Source: Jannaschia pagri (lineage in GTDB: Bacteria; Pseudomonadota; Alphaproteobacteria; Rhodobacterales; Rhodobacteraceae). Taken from it: DNA of 64,000 nucleotides. Below are positions 1 through 9,294 of this stretch, piece after piece (position 1 is the stretch's first letter; the number at the start of each line of letters is the position of its first letter). Made by a program: the position numbers and the translations under genes. Below the pieces are notes generated by a model. The model worked only from the letters and a program-made list of their open reading frames with translations, made no database searches and had not been told where the DNA came from. The stretch spans positions 1-64,000 of the forward strand of contig NZ_BPFH01000009.1 in NCBI RefSeq assembly GCF_019655435.1, read 5' to 3'.

Positions 1-118
1 ACCAAACCCTGAACAGCGCTAACCTATAAGCGCGGACTCTAAGGGGAGCAGGTCATTGTCCCTGACATGCGCAGGGCGCGCGTCTTATCGATCTGCATCA
101 GCAACATAGGAGATCGAC

Positions 119-325
119 ATAGCCGATATCGTCACACTGAAAGCACTTTGCGAAGAACTGAAGATTGACCCACGCGAAGCCCGTGAACGCCTGCGCGCTG
201 CCGTCAGCGATGCCAAGGCGAACCCTGAACTGGCGAAAGCTCGTAAACCGCGCACACAGTGGCAGTGGGTGAAAGGCTCAGTGGCCGAGAAAGAGGCGCG
301 CAAAGCTATCAGTTCGATGAAGTGA
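119..325 (+). CDS. Small helical protein, start codon eroded to ATA
   Basis: The plus frame is open for 68 codons and ends in TGA at 323-325. It encodes a short, charged, mostly helical protein with a Trp-rich patch (TQWQWVKG) near residue 47. Its helix pattern resembles small conserved proteins of alphaproteobacteria, but I cannot name a family. The natural first codon position (119-121) reads ATA, not ATG, and an in-frame TAG lies four codons upstream, so no standard start exists. Either translation starts at a rare codon or the gene has lost its start. The latter fits the lesions in the three genes downstream. A longer antisense frame across the same DNA looks like a shadow. Confidence 0.35.
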   Translation: MADIVTLKALCEELKIDPREARERLRAAVSDAKANPELAKARKPRTQWQWVKGSVAEKEARKAISSMK

Positions 326-351
326 CTGCCGCCTTGCACTACATGTAGTAT

Positions 352-1599
352 TTGCGCATTGTTGAACCCAAAAGGATCAGCCTGCGCAGGTACTTCTTGT
401 CTGATTTTCAACTAAATGAAATTTATACTCCTCCGAACGGCCTGCCCGCCGTTGACATCGTATTTATCCATGGTTTGGGCGATGCCTTTGAAAGCTGCTG
501 GCAAAACCCATCCGGTAGTTCTGGCGATGTATGGCCGGTTTGGTTGTCGGAGGCTTTTCCGGGCGTTTCGATTTGGGGGTTGGACTACCCAACATCAAAG
601 TATAGCGCTCTTCTGAGCGGCCCCGATCTTTCTCTGCTTACAGTCGCGGCGAGCATGTCCGAGCTTTTGCGCGCAAAAAAGATTGGCAGAAGGCCACTGG
701 TTTTTGTTTGTCATAGCCTTGGTGGTGTGATCACAAAAGCTATGCTTCGCGCCTGCGAAAGCTCGACGACGCTCCCAAAGAAAGCCATCTTCGGAAACTG
801 CAAGGGGGTAGTATTCTTTGCTAGCCCACACTCCGGGTCACCCTTGGCATCCATCCTATCATTAATTCCTGGTGTTGCGTCGAAACAGACGAAGGAACTT
901 GAGAAAGCCGGTGCTTTGCTCGTTGACTTGAACACGTAGTACAAAAATAAAGCTCCAGAAGCAGGAGTGCGATCCTGCGCATTCTATGAAACGATGAATA
1001 CGAACGGCGCTATGGTCGTTGATGCAGGCTCGGCCAACCCCGGCGTCCCAGACTGTGACCCCATCCCAATTGACGCGAACCATCGCGAAATTTGTAAATT
1101 TGGCCACAAAGATGAACTCGGCTACTCGTGCGTGCAGAATTTTCTGGAAGAGCTATTTGCTTCGGAAGGGCTTGACGTTGATGACCGGGTCTCTGTCGAT
1201 GACCTTGAATACTACATAAGCACCGTGAAGGGCGACCGACTTTCGCTGGCAGAAAAGCTCGCAAAAGGAGGTAAATGCGATCAAGAAACTGACGACGCCG
1301 AGGCTGAGAAGGAACGAATCCATAAAATGGTGAGGCGAAATGCCATATCTGGAAGCGCTCGCCAAAAGTATCGTCAGTTTCTGAGTGAAGTTCTCACGCT
1401 TTTCCGCATTCACATTGCGCCTCTAATTCGAGCAGGGGCAGACGACGTAGTTGTGAATACGGCTATACACTCCAAACTACTATCACCGCTGAGTGAAAAG
1501 CAAGCGTCGAATGACCTGTTCAATATCGCTGATATTCACAGCGCGATCTACTATTTAACAGGAAACTGTCATATAAACTGGACGAAGCCAAATGATTAG
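352..1599 (+). pseudogene. ABC-3C effector: alpha/beta hydrolase, nonsense-split
   Basis: The first part (352-939) encodes a lipase-like alpha/beta hydrolase with an early IHGLGD motif, an IWGLDYP stretch and a nucleophile elbow CHSLGG. An in-frame TAG at 937-939 then interrupts the gene. The same frame continues without a shift to 1599, adding the strand pattern usual at the end of this domain (FYETMNT, PIPIDANH) and a helical C-terminal domain of about 90 residues. That architecture matches effectors of ABC three-component (ABC-3C) conflict systems, where the C-terminal domain is thought to couple the effector to the middle component and ATPase. The TTG at 352 is the first usable start. An in-frame ATG at 343 is followed at once by another TAG, so a second lesion is possible. 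The role is inferred from domain order and neighbours; the broken frame is seen directly. Confidence 0.7.
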
Positions 1600-2107
1600 G
1601 ATTTGGCACCCGATGAGAGACCCCCATCATTGCAGCTTCAGGATATTGGCATAGCGCTTAGCGACAAATAGGCAACTGTCTATTCCTAGAGCATCCCTTC
1701 TTGATACCTTTTTGCTTTTCCCTGAGTATTTGTATGAAATTCAATACCAAGGATTTGGCTCACTTCGGTCATCGCTGAGGGACCTTAACATACCCAAGCC
1801 GAGCGACAGTTTTGTCAGCCTTCCAGATATTCGGACAGCGTTTCGCGAGTTACAGGTCTTCCAAAAAGCAGCGCTTCGCCAGTTGGTGGCAAAGAACATA
1901 CTATCAGCGGACGCGTTCAAGGAGGGGAACCTCACGCTGTCGCCAAGAGGTATTCCAGCCGAGTTGAACCAGGTGTTGCACGCGTTTGTAACTGAAAACT
2001 CGCGCCAGCTCACCTTTATCACTGAAGGACTAAGTGATATACCCTTGGATGGCCCAAGTGGTTTGCTCCGGCGCACAAATTTGGAGTTGGGAGGACGATT
2101 TAGGTAA
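1592..2107 (+). pseudogene. ABC-3C middle component, nonsense mutation
   Basis: The ATG at 1592 overlaps the end of the effector frame by eight bases. The first 20 codons (MIRIWHPMRD...) end at an in-frame TAG at 1652-1654. The same frame then runs on to TAA at 2105-2107, giving a small winged-helix-like protein of about 170 residues. Middle components of ABC-3C systems are small, sit between effector and ATPase, and are very diverse; I place this gene mainly by position, size and overlapping starts. Translation could restart at TTG 1712 and give a 131-residue product without the N-terminus. The stop overlaps the ATPase start (TAATG), so the three genes were a tight operon. Confidence 0.55.
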
Positions 2108-4028
2108 TGTCGTCAATTCTCAAACTGAATCGCTTGATTGTAATGAAGAGTGTTCAGAGAGCTTATGATCAGAAGTTTCACGCTGGCTTGAACATCATTC
2201 ACGGGTCCAATGGATCGGGAAAGTCCTCAATACTAGATTTCATTTCTTTGCCTTGGGGGGAAACCTCACCAAGTGGAAGCCCGTTGCCCAAAGATGTGAT
2301 ACTGTGTTTGCTGAAGTTTCAGCCAACGGAACGAAACTCTCCCTACGAAGAGACGTATCAACCGACAGCAATCGGCCCATGCACATCTATTTTGGAGAAT
2401 TGCAAGACGGCCTTGAAGCCGCGGCAGATGGTTGGCAGAGATATCCCTATACGCGGAACGATCACTCAAAAACTTTCAGTCAGATTCTGTTTAGAGCGCT
2501 TGGCCTTCCGGCGATTCCGGGAGATGAGGGTTCAAACATCACAATGCATCAAATCCTAAGACTGATGTACGTAGATCAAACCACACCGTTCCAACGCATT
2601 TTCCGAAGCGAAGACTTTGATCCCCGAGATACTTGGGAAGCTGTGTCCGAACTGCTCTGTGGGATCGGCAACAACCAACTTTACTCGAAGCGCATTGCTT
2701 TGCGAGAGAGCCGGAAGATAGAGAGCGATCTTAGCACGAAACTCACAAATCTGCTGAGGGCTACTGCGACTCTAGGCGAAAATTTCGTCGAAGGAGCGTT
2801 TGAAGCCGAGAATACCAATTTATCACGGCGACGAGAGACGCTTCAAAAGGAGATTGAAGATCTCCATGGTGCAGACATTGACAGCTCTCAAATGGCAAAA
2901 TCGGCTGAGAGTGAGCGTCGAAAGCTCTACGAGAAAATTTCAAAAGAGCGCAACATACTGGTGGGAATTGAGCGTAAAATTGTGTCGCTCAATTTTGAGG
3001 TCTCTGATAGTGATCAGTTCGTCAGACACCTCGAGCAGCTTCTCAAAGAGTTTGACAGAACAGCAGCAACATATTTAGCGATTGGAGAAGTTCCCTTTGA
3101 GCTTTGCCCGGCCTGCTTGCAGCCGCTGGCCGATGCGTCTGACCACCAATGTCATCTATGCAAGGAAGAGCTTCCAAAAGAGGACAGAGATACAAAGCTC
3201 TTTGAACTCCGGTTGGACATAGAAGGGCAAATTTCTGAGAGCTTACGGCTACAAGAAAAGCGTGAAGGCAAGCTAAGTGCACTTAAGAAAGAAGCTACTC
3301 GCTTGAAGACAAGTATGTCTCGCCAGATGAGGCAGTTCGATGAAGTCAGAAATGCTTGCGTCGATGGCCGAACCGCCCTGGTATCAGAAAAAAGTCGCGA
3401 GATCGGAAAGATAGACTCCCGATTGGACGAGCTGGGCAAGTTGTCGGACCTCAGGCAACAAATCAATGAGGTCAAAGAAGCAAAAGAGAACGCCTCTAGC
3501 GCTGTCGAAAAGCTAAGGAACGAAATTCAAGCATTGGAGTTGGCTCGGGATAATCGCCGGCGTCAAGTGAAGACCCGCATTTCTGACCAAACAAAACGTG
3601 TGCTCGAAATGGACCTGGAAGAACACAATGATTTTGAGGCGCTGGAGAAATTTGACTTCAGTTTTGAAGACGACTGGTTTGCGATCAACGGTGATCCAAA
3701 CATCACAACAAGTGCCAGTGGTATGGTTGTGGTCAAGAACAGTCTTTTCATTGGTTTGCTCCTGTCCTCCCTACAGAATTTGCAAATGAGATATCCAAGG
3801 ATGCTCTTGCTCGACAACGTGGAGGATAAAGGTATGGTCGGTGACCGTGTCAGGAACTTCCAAAAGGTCATTGCCGATCTCATGGATGTCGAAAGCAAAC
3901 CGCATCAGATCATTTTGACGACCTCGACGCTAAATCCTGAACTAGAGCGCGAGGACTATATCGTTGGGCCTGAGTACACCAAAGAGAATAGAACTCTCAA
4001 AATCCAGACGGGTGCTTCTCGGTCCTAG
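2107..4028 (+). pseudogene. ABC-3C SMC-like ABC ATPase, frameshifted
   Basis: The frame starting at ATG 2107 carries a Walker A motif (GSNGSGKSS) near residue 40. It then loses homology within a few codons, and the rest of the ATPase continues in another frame to 4028. The junction lies at about 2241-2250, where one extra T would restore an expected DFIFFALGG stretch. The second part has a long coiled coil split by a zinc ribbon (CPAC...CHLC, about codons 285-300) and ends with a Walker B-like segment (MLLLDNVED). This is the SMC/Rad50-type ATPase that drives ABC-3C systems. Without the shift the product would be about 640 residues. As it stands the P-loop is separated from the rest, so the ATPase should be dead unless this is a sequencing error. 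Confidence 0.7.
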
Positions 4029-4248
4029 GCTGCGGCACTCGAAGCCCTAGTCCTTGTATTTGGTCCGACCCAAAGCTCAAACTTCCAAGATAAGAGCGTT
4101 GTTCCGGATGCGAACATCTATGCCTACGCCGATGCTCCCCTAGACATCCTCCCATGTGCAGCTGGCACCCAAAAGACACCCAAGTCAGATTGTGCAATCG
4201 CTGGGCACACTGACAATGCAATCAAGATATTGTTTTCATTTGTAAAAA

Positions 4249-4264
4249 TGGTGCCCGGGGGCGG
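4249..4264. repeat. Left attachment site of tRNA-Phe element
   Basis: The 16-base stretch TGGTGCCCGGGGGCGG is an exact copy of the 3' end of the tRNA-Phe gene (same strand and orientation) found at 10758-10773. The flanking bases differ on both sides, so the match is confined to this core. A short direct repeat of a tRNA 3' end is the usual footprint of a tyrosine integrase, and an integrase gene lies just inside the other copy. Confidence 0.85.
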
Positions 4265-4323
4265 CTTCTTGCGCATTCACACCCTATTGATTTCAAAGGG
4301 ATAATGCAGCTCATTTGGCGGGA

Positions 4324-4344
4324 TGTGAAGTCAAATGTGAACAC
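4324..4344 (+). repeat. Left integrase arm-type repeats
   Basis: TGTGAAGTC and TGTGAACAC start 12 bases apart (4324 and 4336). The same nonamer occurs twice, again 12 bases apart, at 10679-10699. Each pair lies about 60 bp inside its att core. This symmetric layout suggests arm-type integrase or excisionase sites; binding is inferred only. Confidence 0.45.
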
Positions 4345-4365
4345 AAACCGTCTGAGCTATTGGGG

Positions 4366-4554
4366 TTAGGTCTCCGCTGGGGTCGCGCTTGGCGTATCCC
4401 CAGAAGGACACCACGGCTCTTGCCTCTGGACTGGCCCCCAGCATACCGCCAAGGCGTATCCGTTCAGGACAACCCAAATGCTGCGGGGTCGGTATTCGAT
4501 CCAAGCCCACCGCTCGCCTGTGATCCGTCCATGATAGAATGGGTAAAACCGCAC
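4366..4554 (-). CDS. Small Trp/Tyr-rich protein, unknown
   Basis: A GTG at 4554, preceded by a G-rich stretch that could serve as a ribosome site, opens a 62-codon frame in the same direction as the other genes of the element. The product is rich in aromatic residues and Arg in its first half and proline-rich at its end. I do not recognise it. It is favoured over the opposing 126-codon frame because of its direction and less random composition. The 380 bases between it and the ParB-like gene hold nothing else I can support. Confidence 0.3.
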   Translation of the reverse strand: MRFYPFYHGRITGERWAWIEYRPRSIWVVLNGYALAVCWGPVQRQEPWCPSGDTPSATPAET

Positions 4555-4934
4555 GGTTCATTCCCCCCTGTGCTTTTCAAGTTTCATTGCAGGAGTGGGA
4601 ACATTCCACTTGTGCGTAACATCCTCTCCTTAAACGATAAAACACGGATTTTGGGCGCTATCAAGGGGTCTTCGTTCTGTCCCATTGGGACATAACATGT
4701 AAGGGACACTTCTCACGTTTCCTTCCGGGTCTCCTTAGGGGTCACGGTCGCTCTGTGGTCCTCTCCTTGCCTTCTCCCCTCAAGGCCCCTCTAAGGCTGC
4801 CCCACAGGCCCCTCCGGCGTTCTGAGGGGGTATCTCCTCCACACCGCCCGGAATGTACCTGAAAGGCCCGCTTACGGCTTCCTGCGAAGCGCAGGTAGGA
4901 AGGGGTAGACCCCAGCCTTGATCGGCGTTGGGTG

Positions 4935-5846
4935 CTAGAAGGGAACGTCTGAGGTGTCCTTGAGGGGGATACGGCGGTCGGCGGGTTCTTCTATCCATCC
5001 GTCCTCCTCCGCCTCTAGGCTTTCCTCCTCCTCGAGCTCCTCCCTCAGCTCATACAGGAAGCGGCTTTGAAGGATGCGCTTGGTTGTCTCCCGTCCGTAG
5101 CTCAAGAGCATCAGTGCAGCTATGTCAGGCGCATCGCTGAGCTTGCTACCGAACTCCCGGCCCAGCCTTTCGGCCCATCGCTTTGCCTCCCTCTCAAGCT
5201 CTTCATCTTCGCTGAGGTTGAGCATCACCCGCTCGCCATTGTCCTTCGCGGCCTCCCGCGCCTCCTGCCACGTTAGGCTCAGGAGGTATTCGTTGATCCA
5301 GCCCTTACCGCGCAGTGCTTTAAGCACTTGTCGCATCCTGTCCACCGTGCTTTTGCTAGTGCCGGTGGCCTCCTGCACGTCACGGACGCTTCCCCCGATA
5401 CCCTCCACCGTCAGAAACCATGCCTGTCTGTGCTTGTCCTCTGGGGTGGTGTTGAGCTTGTCTTTCGCGTTCTCACGGTTGGCCTCAAGGATTGCGGCCT
5501 CAACGTCAGGGGCTTGGGAAGCCGTCACGGGTATCCGGCGATACTTGGCGCTCCGCCCCCGGTCACGGCGATACGCCTCTAACCTGTGGTGGCCGTCCAT
5601 CACCACCCAACGCGCCCCGGTCCACCAGACCAATATCGGGTCTAGCTTCCCATCACCCTGCTTGATCTGCTGGTGCAGGTCATGCGCCCAACTCTCCACC
5701 AATTCGTCCTCTCGCATCTGGAAGGCCCCCGCTTCCGTTGTCAGCTCGTCTAGCGGCAACTTAGTGGGGTTCTTTTTTGGGGCCGTGGTACCGCTGGCGT
5801 GTTCGGCTCTGAGCTTCTCAAGGGAAAATGTCCTGGGGCTGGTCAT
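4935..5846 (-). CDS. ParB/sulfiredoxin-fold protein
   Basis: The protein of 303 residues has a ParB N-terminal-like domain with the DGHHRLEAYRR signature, followed by a helix-turn-helix-like region (SVRDVQEATGTSKSTVDRMR) and an acidic C-terminal tail rich in Glu. ParB-like domains of this type bind DNA or CTP, or act as nucleases or methylase-associated regulators on phages and integrative elements. The start at 5846 was chosen because GGAGGG lies eight bases upstream; an in-frame ATG at 5966 has no such site. It follows the resolvase gene on the same strand with a gap of about 200 bases. No ParA partner is present, so a partition role is doubtful and a transcriptional or replication role is equally possible. 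Confidence 0.75.
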   Translation of the reverse strand: MTSPRTFSLEKLRAEHASGTTAPKKNPTKLPLDELTTEAGAFQMREDELVESWAHDLHQQIKQGDGKLDPILVWWTGARWVVMDGHHRLEAYRRDRGRSAKYRRIPVTASQAPDVEAAILEANRENAKDKLNTTPEDKHRQAWFLTVEGIGGSVRDVQEATGTSKSTVDRMRQVLKALRGKGWINEYLLSLTWQEAREAAKDNGERVMLNLSEDEELEREAKRWAERLGREFGSKLSDAPDIAALMLLSYGRETTKRILQSRFLYELREELEEEESLEAEEDGWIEEPADRRIPLKDTSDVPF

Positions 5847-6049
5847 TCTGCGGCCCTCCACGGGGTCCGTTTGGGGGAAACGGCGGACGGGTGGTCGCCT
5901 ATAACAGGGCTTGCTGAGGGGTGTCTGTGGGTCGTGAATGGTGTTTGTCGGTTCCTTATAGGGCAACCATCAAAACCAGCTCTAATGAAGCTATGTGCGG
6001 ACCTCTCAGCGCCAGACAAAACAGATAGAGGACAAGCGGCCAGGGACAT

Positions 6050-6733
6050 CTAGCGGCCCTCCTGTGGCGTCTCTGCGGCCTCTAGGCGCTGCAACACCCG
6101 CTGCACCTGTGATGCCTGCCATTGCCCGCCCCGTGCCGTAGGAACGCCTGAGCTGTTCAAGGTGGTGGCGATCTCTCTGAGGGTGGCACCCTGACTGCGC
6201 AGCGGCACGACAATTCCCGCGACACGCTCTGCCCCTCTGAGGGCCTGTGCCTGCACAGCCTTGTTGCGCTTGCCTGTCTTATCCCTAAGGCCCCCCAGCT
6301 TGGTTCCCTTGGCCTTTGCCTCTGCCAGTGCAGCCTTGGTTCTGAGGGATATGAACTCGCGCTCCTGTTCTGCCAGTGCGGCATAGATATGGAGCTGGAA
6401 CTTGTCGGCGCTGGGCATGGCCGCGACCCTGAGCTTCACCCGCTTGTCATCCATCAGGGTCGCTATGAAGGAAACCTTCCGGCTCAGGCGGTCCAGCTTC
6501 GCCACCAGCAGCTCAGCCCCGGCCTTGCGCACCAGCTCAAGGGCCTCTGCCAGCTCGGGTCTATCGTCCGCCCCTCCGCTCTGCACCTCTGTAAACTCTG
6601 CAAGCACCTCAAAGGGTTCTTCCGCATAGGTCTCAAGGAATATCCCTATGTCTCGTGTCTGGGCTTCCAGCCCCAGCCCTGAGCGGCCTTGCTCTGCGGT
6701 GCTGACCCGCTTGTATGTCACGAACTGGCGCAT
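6050..6733 (-). CDS. Serine resolvase/invertase family recombinase
   Basis: The N-terminal catalytic domain starts with YKRVSTAEQ, where the Ser in RVS is the nucleophile of serine recombinases. It also holds the conserved KLDRLSR arginine motif near residue 75 and an EREFISLRT segment leading into the long E helix. The C-terminal part has a Hin-like helix-turn-helix ([17 protein letters not shown]). At 227 residues it has the size of a resolvase or invertase, not a large integrase. The start at 6733 has AGGAG about ten bases upstream. The gene probably heads a transcript that continues into the ParB-like gene. It may resolve element dimers or invert DNA, but no inverted cross-over sites were recognised. 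Confidence 0.85.
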   Translation of the reverse strand: MRQFVTYKRVSTAEQGRSGLGLEAQTRDIGIFLETYAEEPFEVLAEFTEVQSGGADDRPELAEALELVRKAGAELLVAKLDRLSRKVSFIATLMDDKRVKLRVAAMPSADKFQLHIYAALAEQEREFISLRTKAALAEAKAKGTKLGGLRDKTGKRNKAVQAQALRGAERVAGIVVPLRSQGATLREIATTLNSSGVPTARGGQWQASQVQRVLQRLEAAETPQEGR

Positions 6734-6764
6734 GGTCTGTGGTCTCCTCTCGCCCCGGATCGAC

Positions 6765-6793
6765 GCTCTACGCCTTGCCGTTGCAAATGTCAA
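6765..6793 (-). promoter_or_regulatory. Possible promoter of resolvase-parB unit
   Basis: On the minus strand a perfect TTGACA (6788-6793) is followed after 17 bases by TAGAGC (6765-6770). The -10 match is weak. It lies 32 bases before the resolvase start codon. The rest of 6734-7030 shows no gene. Confidence 0.35.
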
Positions 6794-7030
6794 AGTAGGT
6801 TGTGCATGTAACATCCTATTTGATGACACCCCATCCCCTACCCAGCGCAACGGCCCCCACCTGTCGGTCGCTATCGCACGAAAGACCCCACCCCCTTCCG
6901 GGAGATTGCCCCAGCTGTGCTTCTGGGGTCGCGTTGGGGGGCATAGGGGGGGAAGCGCGTACAGCGAGATAGCGATATGGCCTCTCGAAAATCTGACCCC
7001 AAAAACTCTGGGAAAGCCCTTATTGGGTAG

Positions 7031-9148
7031 CTAAGCTGACCTGAGGCCTAGGCGCTCGCGGTAAGCCCTAATGCGGGTCCTAGCCCTATCCACAATATCG
7101 TCGTACTTCAGCATCTCCGAATAGAGCTGACCGATTGTGTGGCCTGTGTTCGGTTCCTTAAGGTCCGCCGTTCTAAAGTAGCCTCCACCCTTGGCGAAGC
7201 GCTCCCATCCAAACACCCGCATCGGCTCAATAGTATTCCCGACGAGATAGCCGTAAAAACGGTTAATCTGCCCATTAGACTTCGCGCATAGTATGTTCGC
7301 ATACTCCACAAGGTCGTTTTGATGTTCCTGCATGCCAACGCCGGGGGCCTTGAATTCGACGATTACTGCCGCACCTTCCTTGGTGAAAAGTGCAATGTCA
7401 GGGCGCTTGCCGCCAAACTGCGAATTTGTACTTTCGAATGCGGCCTCCAGGACCTCATCCACATCCGCATCAAACAGCGGGACTTGTCCTTCAAGCCTCA
7501 TACTAGAAAGCTGCTTGTCGGACGTGATGTAGTCAAAGTACTGATACTCCTCGCTCAATAGCCAGACGTCGTGATCTTTCGTCTCAGTGCTATCTGTAAA
7601 GCGTGGAAAGAAAATATTGTGCAGGATGCTCTCATCTCTTCTTCGAGCGCCGCTTTCGCTAGCCTGTGCCGTAAGCTCTAGGTCCTTTGCATGGGCCAAG
7701 ATGTCAATGATGGCGGACCTGCGAACAACAAGTTGAGAAAGGTTGGTTTTGTCTATTTCGTCGATGGCGGATGTGACCTTCCAAGCAAGATCATTCACAC
7801 GATCTCTAAACTCGGGCGTTGCTGGGTCCAGATGAAGAATTTCCGACTTCATCGTCAAAATTTCTTCAGTCGTATCAATTACTTTCTTTTGGTGTTTCTC
7901 CAAGACCCTCACGGCAACATCCTTGGCGGTCTCGCCAAATTGAATTCTTGTCACCGTATCTGTAATCATCTCTTCAGATAGCCCAAAGTCGCTGGCCATT
8001 TCCTCGACGACTTGCTCGCGGGTCCACGTCGGTGGCGAGAGAAGGCGGACAACCAATGGCTCAATGGTCTTGTAAACGTCGTCGAAAGATACCTTCTCCG
8101 TGTCGAGAAAGCCGCTTGAGTCTGGCGTTTCAGGAATACCAAGAAAACCATCGCGGTTCTCATTCACATTATCGTCAAATACAGCGCCTTCAATTAACAA
8201 AATATGGTAGTTTCCGTTTACAGGCGCACTCTCAATGGCACGAGTTCGTAGAAACTTCCCTGTTACTTCTAGTACTGGTGTCTGTTTTGCACAAAGCGCA
8301 ATCATATTCTTTTTGAGATCAAACTCAGTGACCGGCAAAGTGTAATGGGCGACAGAAATGTCCCGAAAATCCTCTGTGTCCTCACCCGTGTCTGGGTCTT
8401 TTACAAAGACCTTTAGCGGGTAGATATTGTCAGGGTTTGGGAGATCAGACTGTATTATTGCTCGTTCCTCGGTAGCGCCAGCAATGTCGCTCCGGATCGC
8501 GATCTTGAATTCTCCAAGAGTTTCAGAAAGTCCGACCAACCGGTGAACGAACGCACCAAAAAGGTGGCTCCTTAGAATATCGGCCGAAAAGAACTGGGAA
8601 ATGTCTGAGGTATCATAGACGGGCTCTTTGATTTCGGGTCTGAGACGATCAAGCGTGATGGTCGTACCTATGGATTGCCCTTCTGTCGCGGCCACGTCGA
8701 AGTCTTCAAGGCTAAAGAGTTTTCTTGGTGCGTTGTATTCAGCCGTGACTTTGTATTGCCTGCCTTCCTCCTCGAATACGCTTTCAATCGAAACCTGTTC
8801 GTAGTGCAAAAAGAACTGAATTCGGCCCGTTCCCTTGCATTTACCTATGCCAGGAACTGCCAAGTCGTCCTTATACGATGTGTCCTTCGTAACGAACGCG
8901 GCCATCTGTTCTTTTCCCATCCCGGCACCGTTATCCGAGCACCTGATACAGGCAGAAAAATCATCTCCGAACAAGTTTAGGCTTTGTAGAGCTATCTCAA
9001 ATTTGGCTTCAAATGGCTCAATATTGCCGCTCGCGGTCTTTCGGACCAAGTAGGAATCAAGCGCGTTAGAAAGCAATTCCTCAAAAACGACATATCTATT
9101 CCGGCTGGGCTTGGTGTTTTTTAGGCTGCCGCGAATATCAAGTGTCAT
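7031..9148 (-). CDS. GHKL ATPase fused to PD-(D/E)XK nuclease
   Basis: The 705-residue protein opens with a GHKL (Hsp90/MutL/histidine kinase) ATP-binding fold: the N-box ELLSNALD with Asn28, the G1 box DNGAGM at 72-77, and a glycine-rich lid GIGKCKGTG at 100-108. A helical middle region follows. The C-terminus has a restriction-endonuclease-like core with D584 (RPDIALF) and E598-x-K600 (VIVEFKAP), then a helix with QNDLVEYA. An ATP-gated nuclease of this build recalls MORC/GHKL proteins of restriction and anti-phage systems, but I cannot match it to a named one. It stands alone between integrase and resolvase as the apparent cargo. The ATG at 9148 lacks a clear ribosome site. About 35 codons of start-less open frame end at this start and may be a remnant. 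Confidence 0.8.
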   Translation of the reverse strand: MTLDIRGSLKNTKPSRNRYVVFEELLSNALDSYLVRKTASGNIEPFEAKFEIALQSLNLFGDDFSACIRCSDNGAGMGKEQMAAFVTKDTSYKDDLAVPGIGKCKGTGRIQFFLHYEQVSIESVFEEEGRQYKVTAEYNAPRKLFSLEDFDVAATEGQSIGTTITLDRLRPEIKEPVYDTSDISQFFSADILRSHLFGAFVHRLVGLSETLGEFKIAIRSDIAGATEERAIIQSDLPNPDNIYPLKVFVKDPDTGEDTEDFRDISVAHYTLPVTEFDLKKNMIALCAKQTPVLEVTGKFLRTRAIESAPVNGNYHILLIEGAVFDDNVNENRDGFLGIPETPDSSGFLDTEKVSFDDVYKTIEPLVVRLLSPPTWTREQVVEEMASDFGLSEEMITDTVTRIQFGETAKDVAVRVLEKHQKKVIDTTEEILTMKSEILHLDPATPEFRDRVNDLAWKVTSAIDEIDKTNLSQLVVRRSAIIDILAHAKDLELTAQASESGARRRDESILHNIFFPRFTDSTETKDHDVWLLSEEYQYFDYITSDKQLSSMRLEGQVPLFDADVDEVLEAAFESTNSQFGGKRPDIALFTKEGAAVIVEFKAPGVGMQEHQNDLVEYANILCAKSNGQINRFYGYLVGNTIEPMRVFGWERFAKGGGYFRTADLKEPNTGHTIGQLYSEMLKYDDIVDRARTRIRAYRERLGLRSA

Positions 9149-9294
9149 CTCGTACCATATCTTGCGGCCTCCGAAGCAAATTCGGAAAGCTCATCTGGTT
9201 TGCGGCAACGATCAATTTTTCGCCCGACGTTGCCCGCTGCCCTTTGCTTTCAGCTGGGCCAGCCTCATAAGAGAAAGTGCCTTGCTCCCGTCGA

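Noticed and set aside
85-411. 108-codon minus-strand frame at the window start
   Set aside because: The opposing 68-codon frame has a more protein-like composition and pattern; the minus frame looks like its shadow.
343-1654. Amber codon reassignment or suppression to explain the TAG codons in the ABC-3C genes
   Set aside because: Confident core genes nearby read normally, no suppressor tRNA or pyrrolysine gene is seen, and the ATPase of the same operon is broken by a frameshift, which suppression would not mend.
4315-4695. 126-codon plus frame near the left end of the tRNA-Phe element
   Set aside because: Random-looking composition, wrong direction for the element, and overlapping the arm-type repeats.
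7691-9053. Several plus-strand frames opposite the GHKL-nuclease gene
   Set aside because: They are antisense to a long gene with clear ATPase and nuclease motifs and have no ribosome sites.
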